64,000 nt of DNA from Caenorhabditis remanei (Eukaryota > Nematoda > Chromadorea > Rhabditida > Rhabditidae): positions 10,416,001 to 10,480,000 of the forward strand of contig NC_071329.1 of the NCBI RefSeq assembly GCF_010183535.1, written 5' to 3'. Position 1 is the first letter of the stretch. Every line of letters begins with the position of its first letter. Position numbers and translations under genes: made by a program. Of this stretch, positions 36,335-47,878 are shown piece after piece. A model generated the notes under the pieces. That model was given only the letters and a program-made list of their open reading frames with translations. It was not told the origin of the DNA and did not search any database.

Positions 36335-38256
36335 ATGCTACGGCTCATTCTCTTCATTGCTGTCGTTGGTTCTACGGTGTTTTGTAGTCGAGAGAAAGAC
36401 TTTCGGATTCGAACCAATCGGATATGGGAAGAGGAAAAAGAAAAGAAACCGGTAGGTTTAAATTCAGTTAATTAATTAAGAATATAATATAATTCCTTGT
36501 ATTAAACAATCTTAATTTCAATCAGTTGAATGTCTCAATTTCAACTTTTCAGTACTCTGGACGATGGCAAGATCTTGAAACTGATCCATATGATAACGTA
36601 GTTCATTTTGATGGAGAAACACATCTCGCAAATGTCAAACAACTGACTTTCGAAGGAATGAATGCTGAAGGATATTTCAGTTTTGATAATTCAAAGCTAA
36701 CACTTCAAGCCACTGGATACGGTACTGATTGTGATCAAATCTACGAATTAGATCTGAATATTGACCCAAAACTTCAAACATTGAGAAGAATTAGTACTGG
36801 ATTGGGAGGTACAACATGCTCATATTTCTACAAAGAAGAGGATAACAATCATAGATTGTACGCTGGAAATTGGTGGAATGTCAAGATTGATGTAAGCTTC
36901 CATTGAACACAATCATCTGTTTTAATCTTTTTGATTTCTTAATAATTGTGATTTATCAGTAAGTTTGTTTAGCTTATCGTATTGGTTTCTAATCAGTTTT
37001 GAAGGAGACCCAGAAAGAAATCATAGGTGTTGGATTAAAATCAAATAATGAGATGGTGCAATACATGATAAAACTCAAAGGTATTTCTTCAACTTGAATT
37101 TTTCTCCAGAATCACACTGACGTATCGAAGACGTGCCCTCAAAAACAGTGTGCAAATCCACAAACGGATGAACTGAAACAACTTTGCAATACCAGTTACA
37201 CTTGGGATATTTTCGATGATTACGATATCTTCAAGGTACTTTTGAATCATTCTTTTATCTATATTCATTTTGATTCACCATTCCAGGTTGACCGTTACGG
37301 AAACTTCGTCCAACGCCTCACTGATACTCCAGGATATGATGCAGAAGGTGTCGTCTCTCCGGATGGAACAAAAATTGCATTCACTTCAATTCGTTCGGGT
37401 GATTTGGAGCTGTATGTTATGAATACTGATGGATCAAATCTGACTCAAGTAACGAATGAGCTCGGTTATGACGGTGGATCATTCTTCACTCCAGACGGGA
37501 AACGATTGATTTTTCGAGCAAGTCGCCCGAAGACTCCCGAGGATATTGCAAAATACAAGAAGTTGCTATCATACAACCTAGTTGAGCCTATTGCAATGGA
37601 GTTGTTTATTGTTGATATTGATGGAAAGAATATGAGACAAATCACACATCTTGGTGAAGCGAATTGGGCTCCATATATGTTGAATGATAATAAGAGGATC
37701 GTATTCAGTAGTAATTACAATGCAGCAGCAAATGGATTTGGAGCTTTTAGTATCTTTATGATCAATGACGATGGAACTGGATTAGAGCAAATTACGTTTG
37801 GAAAAGACCAATTCAACTCGTTCGCAATGCAAAGCTATGATGGAAAGAAATTGGTTTGGGGATCGAGTAGAAATGGAACGAATTATGCATTGAATTTGTT
37901 TATTGCTGATTGGATCGATCATCCAGGTACAACAACTAACACAGTAATGAAAGATACCACCACAACAACGGACGCTACAAAATCAACAGACAAAACATCC
38001 ACAAACAAAAATTTCTCAATTGGAGATAAAACAACAAGCACAACAACACTAACTGATACAAAGCCATCGTCAGATACAACCACTTCGATACCATCAACTT
38101 CTACAACAACAACGACATCAACTACACAAAAGACTGAAAGTAAGCTATTTGACTCATTGAATACCTAACAAGCATGCTTCAGCAACCACTAAAACTTCTG
38201 TTCCATTGTCGCTTCACACGATATTTTCACTTGTTCTAATCGCATGCTTCCACTAA
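36335..38256 (+). CDS. secreted TolB-like beta-propeller protein with probable GPI anchor
   Basis: Exons 36335-36451, 36553-36891, 37110-37235, 37287-38139, 38183-38256, giving 502 residues, phases consistent. A signal peptide (MLRLILFIAVVGSTVFC) is followed by TolB/PD40-type repeats: SPDGTKIAFTSIRSGDLELY, then TPDGKRLIFRASRPK, then NDNKRIVFSSNYN and YDGKKLVWGSSRNG. Each has the blade pattern of a seven-bladed propeller. Paired Cys (CPQKQC) suggest extracellular disulfides. After residue 400 comes a long Thr/Ser/Lys stretch, likely O-glycosylated. The last 20 residues (LSLHTIFSLVLIACFH) are hydrophobic and end the protein, typical of a GPI-attachment signal. Substrate or partner unknown. Bacterial TolB repeats are structural, so no enzyme activity can be claimed. 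Confidence 0.8.
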
Positions 38257-38492
38257 GATCTTTGTGGTATCACTTTTTGTTTCCAGATAATATAAGAAAT
38301 GTAATTATCTTTCAGAATGGCAGTGGTCTCGTGGAGGAATATAAATATTCCTGTAATTTCGTCTCAATCTCTCCGTTTCTATCCTGCTAAAATAAAATTT
38401 TTCTAAAATTCCATTATTTCTTTCAAATTCATTCATTCAATATGTCAGTTAATAAATCGCCTATTTTGATTGTTGATGCACATTCGAACCCA

Positions 38493-39688
38493 TCAGAGAA
38501 GAAGAATACTTTGAGCAATCATCGCCGTAACTTGATATGGATCACAGTTAGACGACGGACGACGATCCTCCAAATATCCTTTTTTCTCCGCAGCCACTTG
38601 TCTCGGAATACGAATCGAGCATCCACGATTAGCAACTCCCCATGAGAATTGATCAGCTGAACTGGTCTCGTGACGTCCTGTCAAACGACGCAAGTTGTCT
38701 TCTCCGCCATGTGGATCGTACACTTTCATTGCTTCAAGATGTGTTCTTTTCAGTCCTTCCATTGCTGCTTCGATTGCTTTTATTCCACCAGGAGCACGCA
38801 TTTCAGCAGTTGAGAAGTTTGTATGACATCCAGCACCATTCCAATCACCCATTGTAACTTTTGGTTTTGGATCAAGAGAAACACAAACACCGAATTGTTC
38901 GGCGACTCTGAAAATGAATTAAATTGAATTGTAGTTGCCAATTAAATGATCGGACCTGTGTAAAATGTATCTGGAAATCCATAATTGATCACCCATATCG
39001 ATTCCTTCGCATGTTCCAATTTGGAATTCCCATTGTCCAGGAGTCACTTCAGCATTTGTTCCAAATATATTGAGTCCAGTATGAAGACAAGCACGATAAT
39101 GAGTCTCAACAACTTCTCTTCCAAATGCACGATCTGCTCCAACACTACAGTAATATTTGCCTTGAGGAGCAGGGAATCCATGTTTCGGCCACCCGAGCGG
39201 ATGTTCATCCCTATCAACAATCAAATATTCCTGTTCCATTCCAAACCATGGACGAGTTTCACGGACTTCATGCATTATTTCAGCACATGTTTGGCGATGA
39301 TTAGTGGCTGAAATAAAATCTGTAATCTCGATTTCTCTGTATTAGTACCTGTTGGCTGCATCTCATGATCCAAAGTGTCACACATCACCAACTTATTGGC
39401 ACCGCCCAAAAATGGATCAGGATAGGCAGCAACTGGACGCAAATAACGATCAGAATCACGTCCTTTCGCTTGTCCAGTTGATGATCCATCATAATTCCAA
39501 ATGGGATAATCTTCTATTTTCTTTGGAAGACGATCAAATGTACGAGTCTTGGAACGGAGGTTTTCACCAGTTCCATCAATCCACACATAAGTTGCTTGAA
39601 TTTTGGTTGGATGTGGGCGGAGCCCCAGAAATTGATCAATGACAGCTTGGCCAAGTGGCATACGCGTCTCGTAGTTCAAGTGTGTCAT
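38493..39688 (-). CDS. glutamine synthetase (GSII type)
   Basis: Makes glutamine from glutamate, ammonia and ATP in the cytosol. Exons 39688-39349, 39307-38956, 38907-38493, giving 368 residues, the normal eukaryotic length. Catalytic-core motifs are visible in order: [17 protein letters not shown], then [14 protein letters not shown] (metal-binding Glu residues), then [36 protein letters not shown] and [14 protein letters not shown]. None of the key residues I can check is missing. It most resembles C. elegans gln-3-type proteins as I remember them, but the family has several members, so no symbol is given. The start at [13 protein letters not shown] was chosen by similarity, although an open frame continues upstream. 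Confidence 0.93.
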
Positions 39689-40050
39689 TTTCTGCTGAAC
39701 ACACCAGATTTTCGGTGTTATTGCAAGCACCCACCAAAACTTACGGTTTTCCTAAAAAGTTTGTGTCGAGTAGAGAAGAGCTCGTAATGAACTATTTATG
39801 AACATTTTTTCTACAAAGAAGAACTTATCTGAAAATTCAATCTTAAGGTTATCGGAGTAACACGTTTTGGTTTAACGAGGGAACACGTTTATCGAAACAG
39901 TTCACTCTTTTACTACATAGAAAAAAGACAAGATGAAATTTTGAAGGAATGTGCATAGGCGGGTGGCGTTATAGAGAAAGCTAATAACATAAGAATTCTA
40001 AAACGGAATAAAACATTGAAACATGTAGACCTGAGAGGAAGGATTTCATT
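39689..40050. other. intergenic region between glutamine synthetase and helicase genes
   Basis: No exon. It should include the glutamine synthetase promoter and the helicase 3' untranslated region. Confidence 0.4.
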
Positions 40051-41799
40051 TTAATACGAGGATTGGAAAGAAGATTCTTTGTTATTACGGTTGCGGAAGC
40101 TTGGACGTGGTCCATCTCGGCCGTCTTGACACTTCTGTCGATAGCGAGCAGCATCACGTTTCAATTGTTCTGGCACTTCCTGACCAGATTTTTCGAGAAT
40201 CGAAATCAAACCATCAAAATTTGAACGATCGTTCCACCACATAAAACTCATCGATTCACCTTTGCGACCAGCTCTTCCAGTACGACCAACACGATGGACG
40301 TATTCTTCGATGTCCATAGGAAAATCGTAGTTGAGAACGTGCCTAAAGTATTGACATACTTTTGAGTAGTTGTCTTAGAATAGACTTACGTGATATCGGG
40401 AACATCAATTCCTCTGCTCGCGAGATCCGTAGCGACCAAAATCTGAACCTCTCCGGTTCTCAGCATCTTCAGGGAAAGCTCACGATCTGATTGAGATCTT
40501 CCACCATGAAGTCCTTGCGAATTGATTCCTTTCATACAGAATTCGGATGAAAGATGATCTGCCATCACTTTGGATTTGACGAAAATAATCATTTTGTAAC
40601 TGTTTCCGTGAGCGTTGTTGAGAAAGTTGACGATTTCACATACACGTTCGAATCGGTTTTCATGGGGAATAAATTCAAAGTGTTGAGTAACACTTTTGCA
40701 CGACTGAAAAGTAAAACGAGATGAACACTAAGTTTCATTTTATTTTTTCAACAAACCGTCAAGTCAAGACTACCGTTGACAGCCATAATAGCTTGCTTGG
40801 TATATCTGTCAGTCAGATTTCTCACTCCCTCTGGCCAGGTGGCGCTAGTCAACGCAACGAGCCGATCAGGACGAATTTCAAAAAGAATACGACGGATGGC
40901 GGCTTCGAATCCCATATCCAACATACGATCGGCTTCATCCAAGACAACGTAAGTCACAGAAGCGAGAGAAATTACTCCATCGTTGGAAAGATCGGTCAAT
41001 CGACCAGGAGTCGCAATTACTGAAAATGGTTTATAATCGATGCACAATCCGGAAATAAGTACCGATTTCTACTCCGCCTTTGCAAGATTGCACTTGTTCC
41101 GATCTCGAGCCACCGCCATACAAGCAAACACTTTTGTAGCCGTTATAACTGTACTTTTGAACTTCACCTTCAATCTGCTGAGCCAATTCACGAGTTGGAC
41201 TGAGAACGAGGACGAACGGCGATGGTTTCTTTTCGTTTTTCTCGTACTGTGCCAGTTGAGCATCGATGTGTAGAAAAGCAGGAAGCAGAAATGCAAGTGT
41301 CTTACCAGATCCTGTCTGTGATACTCCAATACAATCTTTTCCGCAGAGAAGAATTGGCCACATTTGTGACTGAATCGGGGATGGTTTTTCGAACCCATTT
41401 TTCTCAATTTCGGCCATAATTGCCGCTGAAAGTCAGAATGAACATTTTCATCAGGGAATCTAAATTCTTACGATTATTTCCAAATGCCTGCTTGAAAGAA
41501 TTCACTGGCGGCGGGATATCAACTTCCGAGTCCTCACGAAAAGGGTACACATTCATGACACCTCCATTAGAGTAAAGCTCCTTGAGTTGTTCTTCTGAAA
41601 GATGTTTCTGCTCATCAGGTACTTTATAAAGATTTCTTTCGATCGGCTTCATCCAATTGAAGCTTTCATTTTCCAAGCGTTCAGCGATTGTTGATTCGAT
41701 TGTTCTCAAAGGTTCCGGCTCTGGAAACAATCCGATTTCTTCGTTTAATAGAATAATTTTTAACATACCAACTGGCTTTTGAATAAGTTTGAGTTGCAT
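40051..41799 (-). CDS. DEAD-box RNA helicase, DDX43-like
   Basis: ATP-dependent RNA helicase. Exons 41799-41769, 41720-41472, 41425-41063, 41019-40757, 40703-40390, 40342-40051, giving 503 residues with all phases consistent. Motifs in order: Q motif ([14 protein letters not shown]), I (SQTGSGKT, near residue 130), Ia (PTRELAQQ), Ib (ATPGR), II (DEAD, near 241), III (TSATWPEGV), IV (IIFVKSK), V ([10 protein letters not shown]) and VI ([11 protein letters not shown], near 425). The TSATWP form of motif III and the [10 protein letters not shown] and [20 protein letters not shown] flanks point to the DDX43 group. The N-terminal KH domain of vertebrate DDX43 is not visible: only about 100 residues precede the helicase core. 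C. elegans Y54G11A.3 is a possible ortholog, from memory. Confidence 0.9.
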
Positions 41800-44568
41800 T
41801 TTCCCAAATTCGACAAAAAATAATGAAAAGAAGAAAACTGAGCAAAAAGTTGCCAGAATAGTTTCAATAGATTCAAACTTTTTCATTGTTCGTTGCGAGA
41901 CCATCATACTGTAATTTTCTATGGCCCTTTAAGACAGTGCGCCTTTAAAGCACTTTTTTATTAAATTTCGATTTCTTTTATTCTCAAAACCTCAATATTG
42001 ATCAACTATAGTTTTATGAGGAAAAAAGACATATTTTTCTTATTGGAGTTTTTTCGAACCCGTATGTGGGAATTCCATTCGAGCGAGTCCTTGTCATTTG
42101 AAATGCATGAATGTCCGAAGTTCTAATGATGATCTCCTCTTTCCTTCAAACTTGTATGGTGATAGAAAGTCGACTTGAGTACTACAAACTATTATTCATT
42201 CATCTGGTGTGCTCATTTCAAAACGGTTTTCTTTTTCACTCTTTCTAACTTTTTCAAGTTATTTCTGACCTCGTCCCTAGGGTCTTCTCCGTATTTTTAC
42301 GCATTTTGCTTTTTTTTGCAGGAAGCTTTGAATCCAATGATTCTTCAGAACATATTATAGGCAATCCAGTGCAACTCAATTATGACCTTCAGTCACTTGA
42401 TTTTCTACAAACCAAGCTGAGAACTTATTTTTCTGGATCGGTTTTAATCCACATTTCGACCTATCTCTTTCCAGTAGACCAATTCAGGGAAATAACAAAA
42501 TGTCGACCCAGAAATAAGAAATTCTTCTTGCAACTCTTTCGTTTTCCTCTCATCAATCTGTTCCGCGAATAATGACCAGCTCCATATCCTTTATGGCCTC
42601 CATCTTGGTGTATTCAATACTCATCCATCTATTCAGTCCCTATTCCCTATGTCTCTTTTTCATGTTGGTCGGCTCCATTCGAAAAGACATCTCAATTGTA
42701 GCGTCATATGATTAAGTACAAATGTATAGATGTCAATAACTAATGTTATACCCAATTTCTTTAAAAAAAAAACGAATGCTTGCACTGGCATCCCATAATC
42801 AAAAATTCCCGCAAAAGTAAAAGCACTAAAAAGTGGCGTTTTGGAACTTTCTTCCACATCAACGCTTTGCTTCTATCCCATAGATTCTTCCCCTTCTTCT
42901 TCCGTTCTTTCGAAACAATTTCGGATGAAACGGAAAAAGTTTTTTTTTGAAAAGTGAGAAGAGAGCAGCAGTTCGATTTTAATTCTCAGTCGCCAGAAGG
43001 CATCCACTTTTCTTCTTCGCCTTTTCCGCAGTACAACAATTCTGAAGTTTGGAGAGAGAATTCTAAAATGTTCTGAAATTCCTTTACAAGCGTTTATATT
43101 CAAGGCTATAGATATTTGCCCTCAAACCAAATTCGTCGTGTAGCTCTTTACTTGTTATATGAATTACGTCGGATAAAAATACATTTTGTTTCGAATGATT
43201 AATTAAGATGCCGTTTTTTAATTATTAGAACGAGCAATTTTTTCAACTGTCCGGTACACTTTTAAAAAGGGTCATTGCAATGATCATTGTTGTATCTACT
43301 GGACGCTCTGTGGTTTTGTCTATCTTTTGATGCAATAATCCGTCCTTTTACTTTTCAAACCTCTTTTTGAGAACTTTTAACGTTTTTGAGTTTCCGTTCG
43401 TTTCCTTCACTTATCAGAGAAACCGATCTCTCCGGGTTTTCTTTCACAATTTTCTTTTTCGTTCTTTGTTTCTGCCTGCTCCAATTGTATTCTGTTTATT
43501 GCAAAAAGGAGCTGATATTTTCCTATTTTCTGTTTCCGAACGAAAACCAACCACAAAAACTTGTTTTGCCATGGCATTACACATGCACAATATTCTGATT
43601 TTTAGAAGAATTTAGGATTCAACAAATGGATAGCTTGCGAATATTTCAGTAAAAATGTTTTTTAAACGTTGAATCTCATAAACTAACGAAAGTAAAATTT
43701 CACATCTTGATCGAGTCAGGGTAACCTTACAATTTTTCAATTATTCATCGTGATCTGTTCATTCCTGTTTTTCTGATCAGGAATACATCCATATTTGCTT
43801 TCAACTGTCAGCGTTGTTCTTCGACGTATTATTTTCATTTAAAATGTTCGAGATTATTATAGAAGTACTCAGTAGAAACAACTCTTCGGAAGTTTGTTTA
43901 CCAGAGAGCATTCGTCTTTTTGGTCTCCTTTTGATTATGACAAAAAAGACAACTTGCTTCTGGTGTTCTACTAAGTCAACGACTTCGCTTTCTCGCTTCT
44001 TTCCTTCATCTCAGGAAAAGTGTCCCTTTGACGAGGAAAAACGGAAGGAAGTCAATTGTCTCCGTGCCAAAGAGCGGCAGTTTCGTCAACTTTTTGGTGC
44101 TATTTTTCTGCTTTTCTGTTTTTTTCTGTCATCATCAAAAAAGTTCTAACGAAAAATAAGGGGCACAAAGAAATGTGCTAGACGTCCCTAGTACCCTCAT
44201 CTCTTCTTTTAGCTCAGCCAATCTTGCTCTTATTATTCTCGATGACAGAGAGAAGCAAAAAAGAGAGTGAGAGCGATGATGTCGTGTTGCGTTTTTTTTT
44301 TCTATCGAATAGAGGATGTGACGAAAAAGAAGAATCGGAGAAGAATGAGGGGAATGATACATGTTTTACGATCTTCTTTTTTCTTAGTTTTATTGTTTCT
44401 AAACTCTCGTAAATCCACACTTCAAATAAAACCTTTGCCTCATCGACAAATTTTTCGAACTCGAGATTTGGTGGTAGAGTTCTATCTGAACATTTATTTA
44501 ATTTTCTTCACAATTTTTTCTTCCTCGAGTAACATCATAATAATATTTTCAGTCATCAATCCGCAACT
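41800..44568. promoter_or_regulatory. divergent intergenic region, gene-free
   Basis: About 2.8 kb between the helicase (-) and a secreted-protein gene (+). Several short open frames (for example near 43367-43615 and 43814-44149) are Phe/Ser/Leu-rich, unspliced and not convincing. TTTAAAGGCGCACT-type words just upstream of the helicase (41930-41955) recur near 52300. Confidence 0.5.
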
Positions 44569-46619
44569 ATGCGGATTCCCATAGCGTCTCATTTACTCGC
44601 AACAGTCCTCTTCTGCAACACTATAGCTGACATTTCGGGAACAGTTCAATCAGATCCCTGTCTTGATGGAGTTAAAGTGAGTTATTCGTTTAATTTTTAT
44701 AAATACTGATGAATTATTTAGAAAAAAACTTAAGACTAACTTTGAAATTAGAATCCCTTCCGATTTCCTGTCATTTTTAGTTGGACACGTCTTCTTTGTA
44801 CTTGCCATCAGCATACGCTAATATGACACCACCGTGGCAACGAGCAGACGGAAGTATGGCTCAGGTTTGTTCTCGACGTCATTCAAATGTGATTGACGGT
44901 AATTTACAATAAAAAAATGTGAAACACGTCTTGCAGGTTACACGGAGCACAGGATTTTCGTTTCAGTGGACGTGGATGAAATCTCTTCGTGTGAAAGGAT
45001 TGAACATAATGGTGGAAGATTTAATGGCATTTCTTTTCGACAGTGAATGTCTGTTCATTCCAATCGGTCCTGCTGTGCGTGTGGCTATTCTCGGACAAAG
45101 ACCAGTCTATCTATCAGGAGAAGTTAGCTGTGAACTTCATGATGTTCGTTGTTCTTTCTCATGTGTAGTGAATAGTGTATTTATATTTCATTCTGACAAA
45201 TCGAAGTCCGCTGAAACTTTTCGCATTCTAATTTATTCTTCAGCTTTACGAGAAATGTGTCTCCAAGTACGGCGCATCTGTGTGCTCTCTATATCCGATG
45301 GAAGACGATGGATGGGGAGCGTACCGCTTGGAAATCGGTGACGCGAGCAGCAACCACAGCACGGAAAAAATGAAAGCAGAACCAATTGTTCTTCACGAAT
45401 GGAGATCTATGCTTGGCAAAGCACCGGAGAAATGGAGATTCACTGTTGATACAATGGCAATGTACGATGATCTAGCTGGTAACATGTTCGTAATCGATCC
45501 ATTAGGAAAAGGATATATCAACAGCTGTGAGAAAGAGTTGGTCCCAGCATCTGATGATTGGAAACATTGGAGTCAAGAGCAGTCATTAAAAATTATGGGG
45601 CAAGTAGTTGAAAAGAAAGCGAGCGTTAATTGTTTGATTTACAGATTTTACGAGTTACGAACCGAAGGATTCTCGGCGAAAACTGATTCACTCTCGAAAT
45701 TCATCAAAAAAGAAATCAATGGTATTGATAAACGCGTCGCTCAAAAATTCTACTGCGAAAATATTCTCAGTGGAGTTGCAAATCTAGAAGGAAGCACTCC
45801 CGTATGTCACACGAAATATCCGGATAAAGAAGCAGCTGATAAAATCGCAGATGTGAGAAAAATCATGATTCACGAACTGGGTAAGTTCAGTGCGATTTCA
45901 AAAATGTACTTTTGAAGTTTTGTTTTTATATTTGTTTCACAAAAAATTATATGCTTTCAGGTGATGTGTGGAATTCTTCAATAGGAAAAGCCGCTGATGA
46001 GCTGGAAGCGGTTTTTTGCACCGACCGGCAGTTTGTTGAAATTCGCTCCCGTCTTCTTCACAAAGTTCCTTCTCGTCATGATGATCAATGGGTTCCGGAG
46101 GAGCCGAAAATAATCGAAGATGGACGACCAATGATAAATGATAGTTCTCAGATTCACGCTCGGCCTATTCTACATATGGCTGCTGAACCACCAATTCTAC
46201 CACCAGATTATCCTAATTCTCCACACGCTCAGCCGAACGAGCATTTGGAAATAGTCACACCTACTCCATTGCTTGTGGAAGGGGGTGGAATGGATCCCAT
46301 TGCTATTCAAGTGAACACGAATCGTGTCTTGGATCCTATCGATGACGACTCTGAAGATCAAGAAGAATATATTGAAGCAACACGACAGGAAATCGGAACT
46401 CCAGCTGAACCAGATATAGGAATCGATTATTCACATCACAACTCGGCGAACAATAATATACCAGTTATGCGATTTGACAAGGTGGAAGAGAGTGGTTTGT
46501 CTGATGTCTCTGCGTCTGCAATGGAAGTCGCATCTTCCGATTCCACGTCGTCGAGAACAGGAATAAATCTTCTTACTACGTTTTCAATATTTTTTTCTTT
46601 TTTGTTATATATTTGCTAA
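44569..46619 (+). CDS. Cys-containing secreted protein with probable GPI anchor, unrecognised
   Basis: Exons 44569-44676, 44781-44898, 44937-45042, 45101-45143, 45244-45880, 45961-46619, giving about 556 residues. There is an N-terminal signal peptide (MRIPIASHLLATVLFCNTIA). The extracellular part has scattered Cys (DPCLDGVK, VCSRRH, SCERIE, SCELHD, YEKCVSKYGASVC, FYCENI, FCTDRQ). A Pro/Glu/Asp-rich, probably disordered stretch follows. The C-terminus is a Ser/Thr cluster (SSDSTSSRTG) plus a hydrophobic end (FSIFFSFLLYIC), a GPI-type signal. Exon 4 (43 nt) uses a weak acceptor (CGGACAAAG) and was chosen because it restores phase and gives sensible sequence. The first and last two exons are firmer. 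No family is assigned. Confidence 0.65.
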
Positions 46620-46957
46620 TCTAAGTAGCTACATCTTCCTCGCTTTGAGTATTTTAGGAGGATAGTTGATTTTGATATCATATTACTGTAATATCGGCTA
46701 TTTTCTTTTTTACAAAGATCTCAGTTTATTCAGATTTCTTCCCAGCTACTTTTTTTTCCCGTATTCTACTGTCATTTTTATCTTTCTGTTTCATTTTTTG
46801 TTTTAAACTGCTTTTATACGGTTTTTCTAACGCCCCCGCTTGAGAAAGAAGAAGAGTTGTTTCATACTTATTGATAGTTTTACGCCAAAACAATTATAAA
46901 ATATTTTCAGAAGCAAACATAAATAAAAGCATAGAAAGTTGTTCAAGAGGAACAGAA

Positions 46958-47878
46958 TCACATGAAATCATCTGAAAGGTTTCCAGCGTCTTCGTCGTTG
47001 CGAGTTGTTCCGGCATCCCAGTCTACATCTTCATAATTTTGAATCTTCTTCTGCTCATTTTTAGCCAACATCTCCTTTTTCTCGCGATCCTTTCGTTCCT
47101 GTTCTAGCTTTTTCAACTTTTGACGCTCTTTTGCATCGCGTGCGTCTCGTTCTTGCCTGTAAATGAAGCACAGCAATTTAATTTAATTTGAAAACATATT
47201 TTGAAAGAACTAATTCGAAAGAGTTCAATTTGTTTATGGATTCGCTCTTTTACAATTAACTCACTTATAGTCAATGTCTCCTTTCCAACGAGTCTTTTCC
47301 AGTCGATTGACGATTTCGTTTATCTTTTTCTCCACGACAGTATGCTTAACTTGCTTATGACTGTGGAATCCAACCTGAAATATAATTTAAATATAGTTTT
47401 TGAGGCGATACGCTATTTGTCTCTCTTTCGTTAATATAATCACTTTAAAATAAAACGTTTACCTGTCCGACAGCCATGTCACCGGTTTTCTTGAGATTTG
47501 ACCACATAGTGTAGACGATGGCAACGTTGTTCAATTTGCATCCTTCAATTGAATTCTGCTTAACCAGTTGACAACAATCTTCAAGCTGCAAAACTTCTGC
47601 TGGTAAATTCGGAGTTCTTCATAACCAACCAATGCTTCAGGAATTGAATCGATTGTCATTCCAGGTGTGAGTCGAAGATAGACGTGGGCAGAAGAGAGTT
47701 TGTCAACGTGGAACCATACGTCTTCAGGCCATCCATACTGCAAAACTTGAGCTTGAGACACATTTCTCTCGAAATTATTAATACCCACCTTAATCAAATC
47801 TTCGTTTTCAACCTTATCAACACCCATGTAAATGGTTACCGGTGGGCTGACACTGTTCGATGTGAACTTGATGACCAT
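46958..47878 (-). CDS. CCDC25 / NFACT-R domain protein
   Basis: Exons 47878-47789, 47737-47630, 47585-47463, 47374-47265, 47156-46958, giving 209 residues, almost exactly the human CCDC25 length. The conserved NFACT-R core is clear: [16 protein letters not shown], then [66 protein letters not shown] Lys/Glu-rich coiled coil ([20 protein letters not shown]) and an acidic end ([10 protein letters not shown]) complete it. The human protein has been reported as a sensor of extracellular DNA; yeast Jlp2 is the fungal member. The worm role is not known to me. The ATG lies in an exon that begins after an AATTTCAG acceptor, so a noncoding or spliced leader precedes it. Confidence 0.92.

Noticed and set aside
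44919..45341. A 140-codon open frame through the secreted-protein gene
   Set aside because: The alternative reading using a donor at 44898 gives better peptide sequence (YTEHRIFVSVDVDEISSCER) with phase-consistent splicing; the long frame is a shadow.
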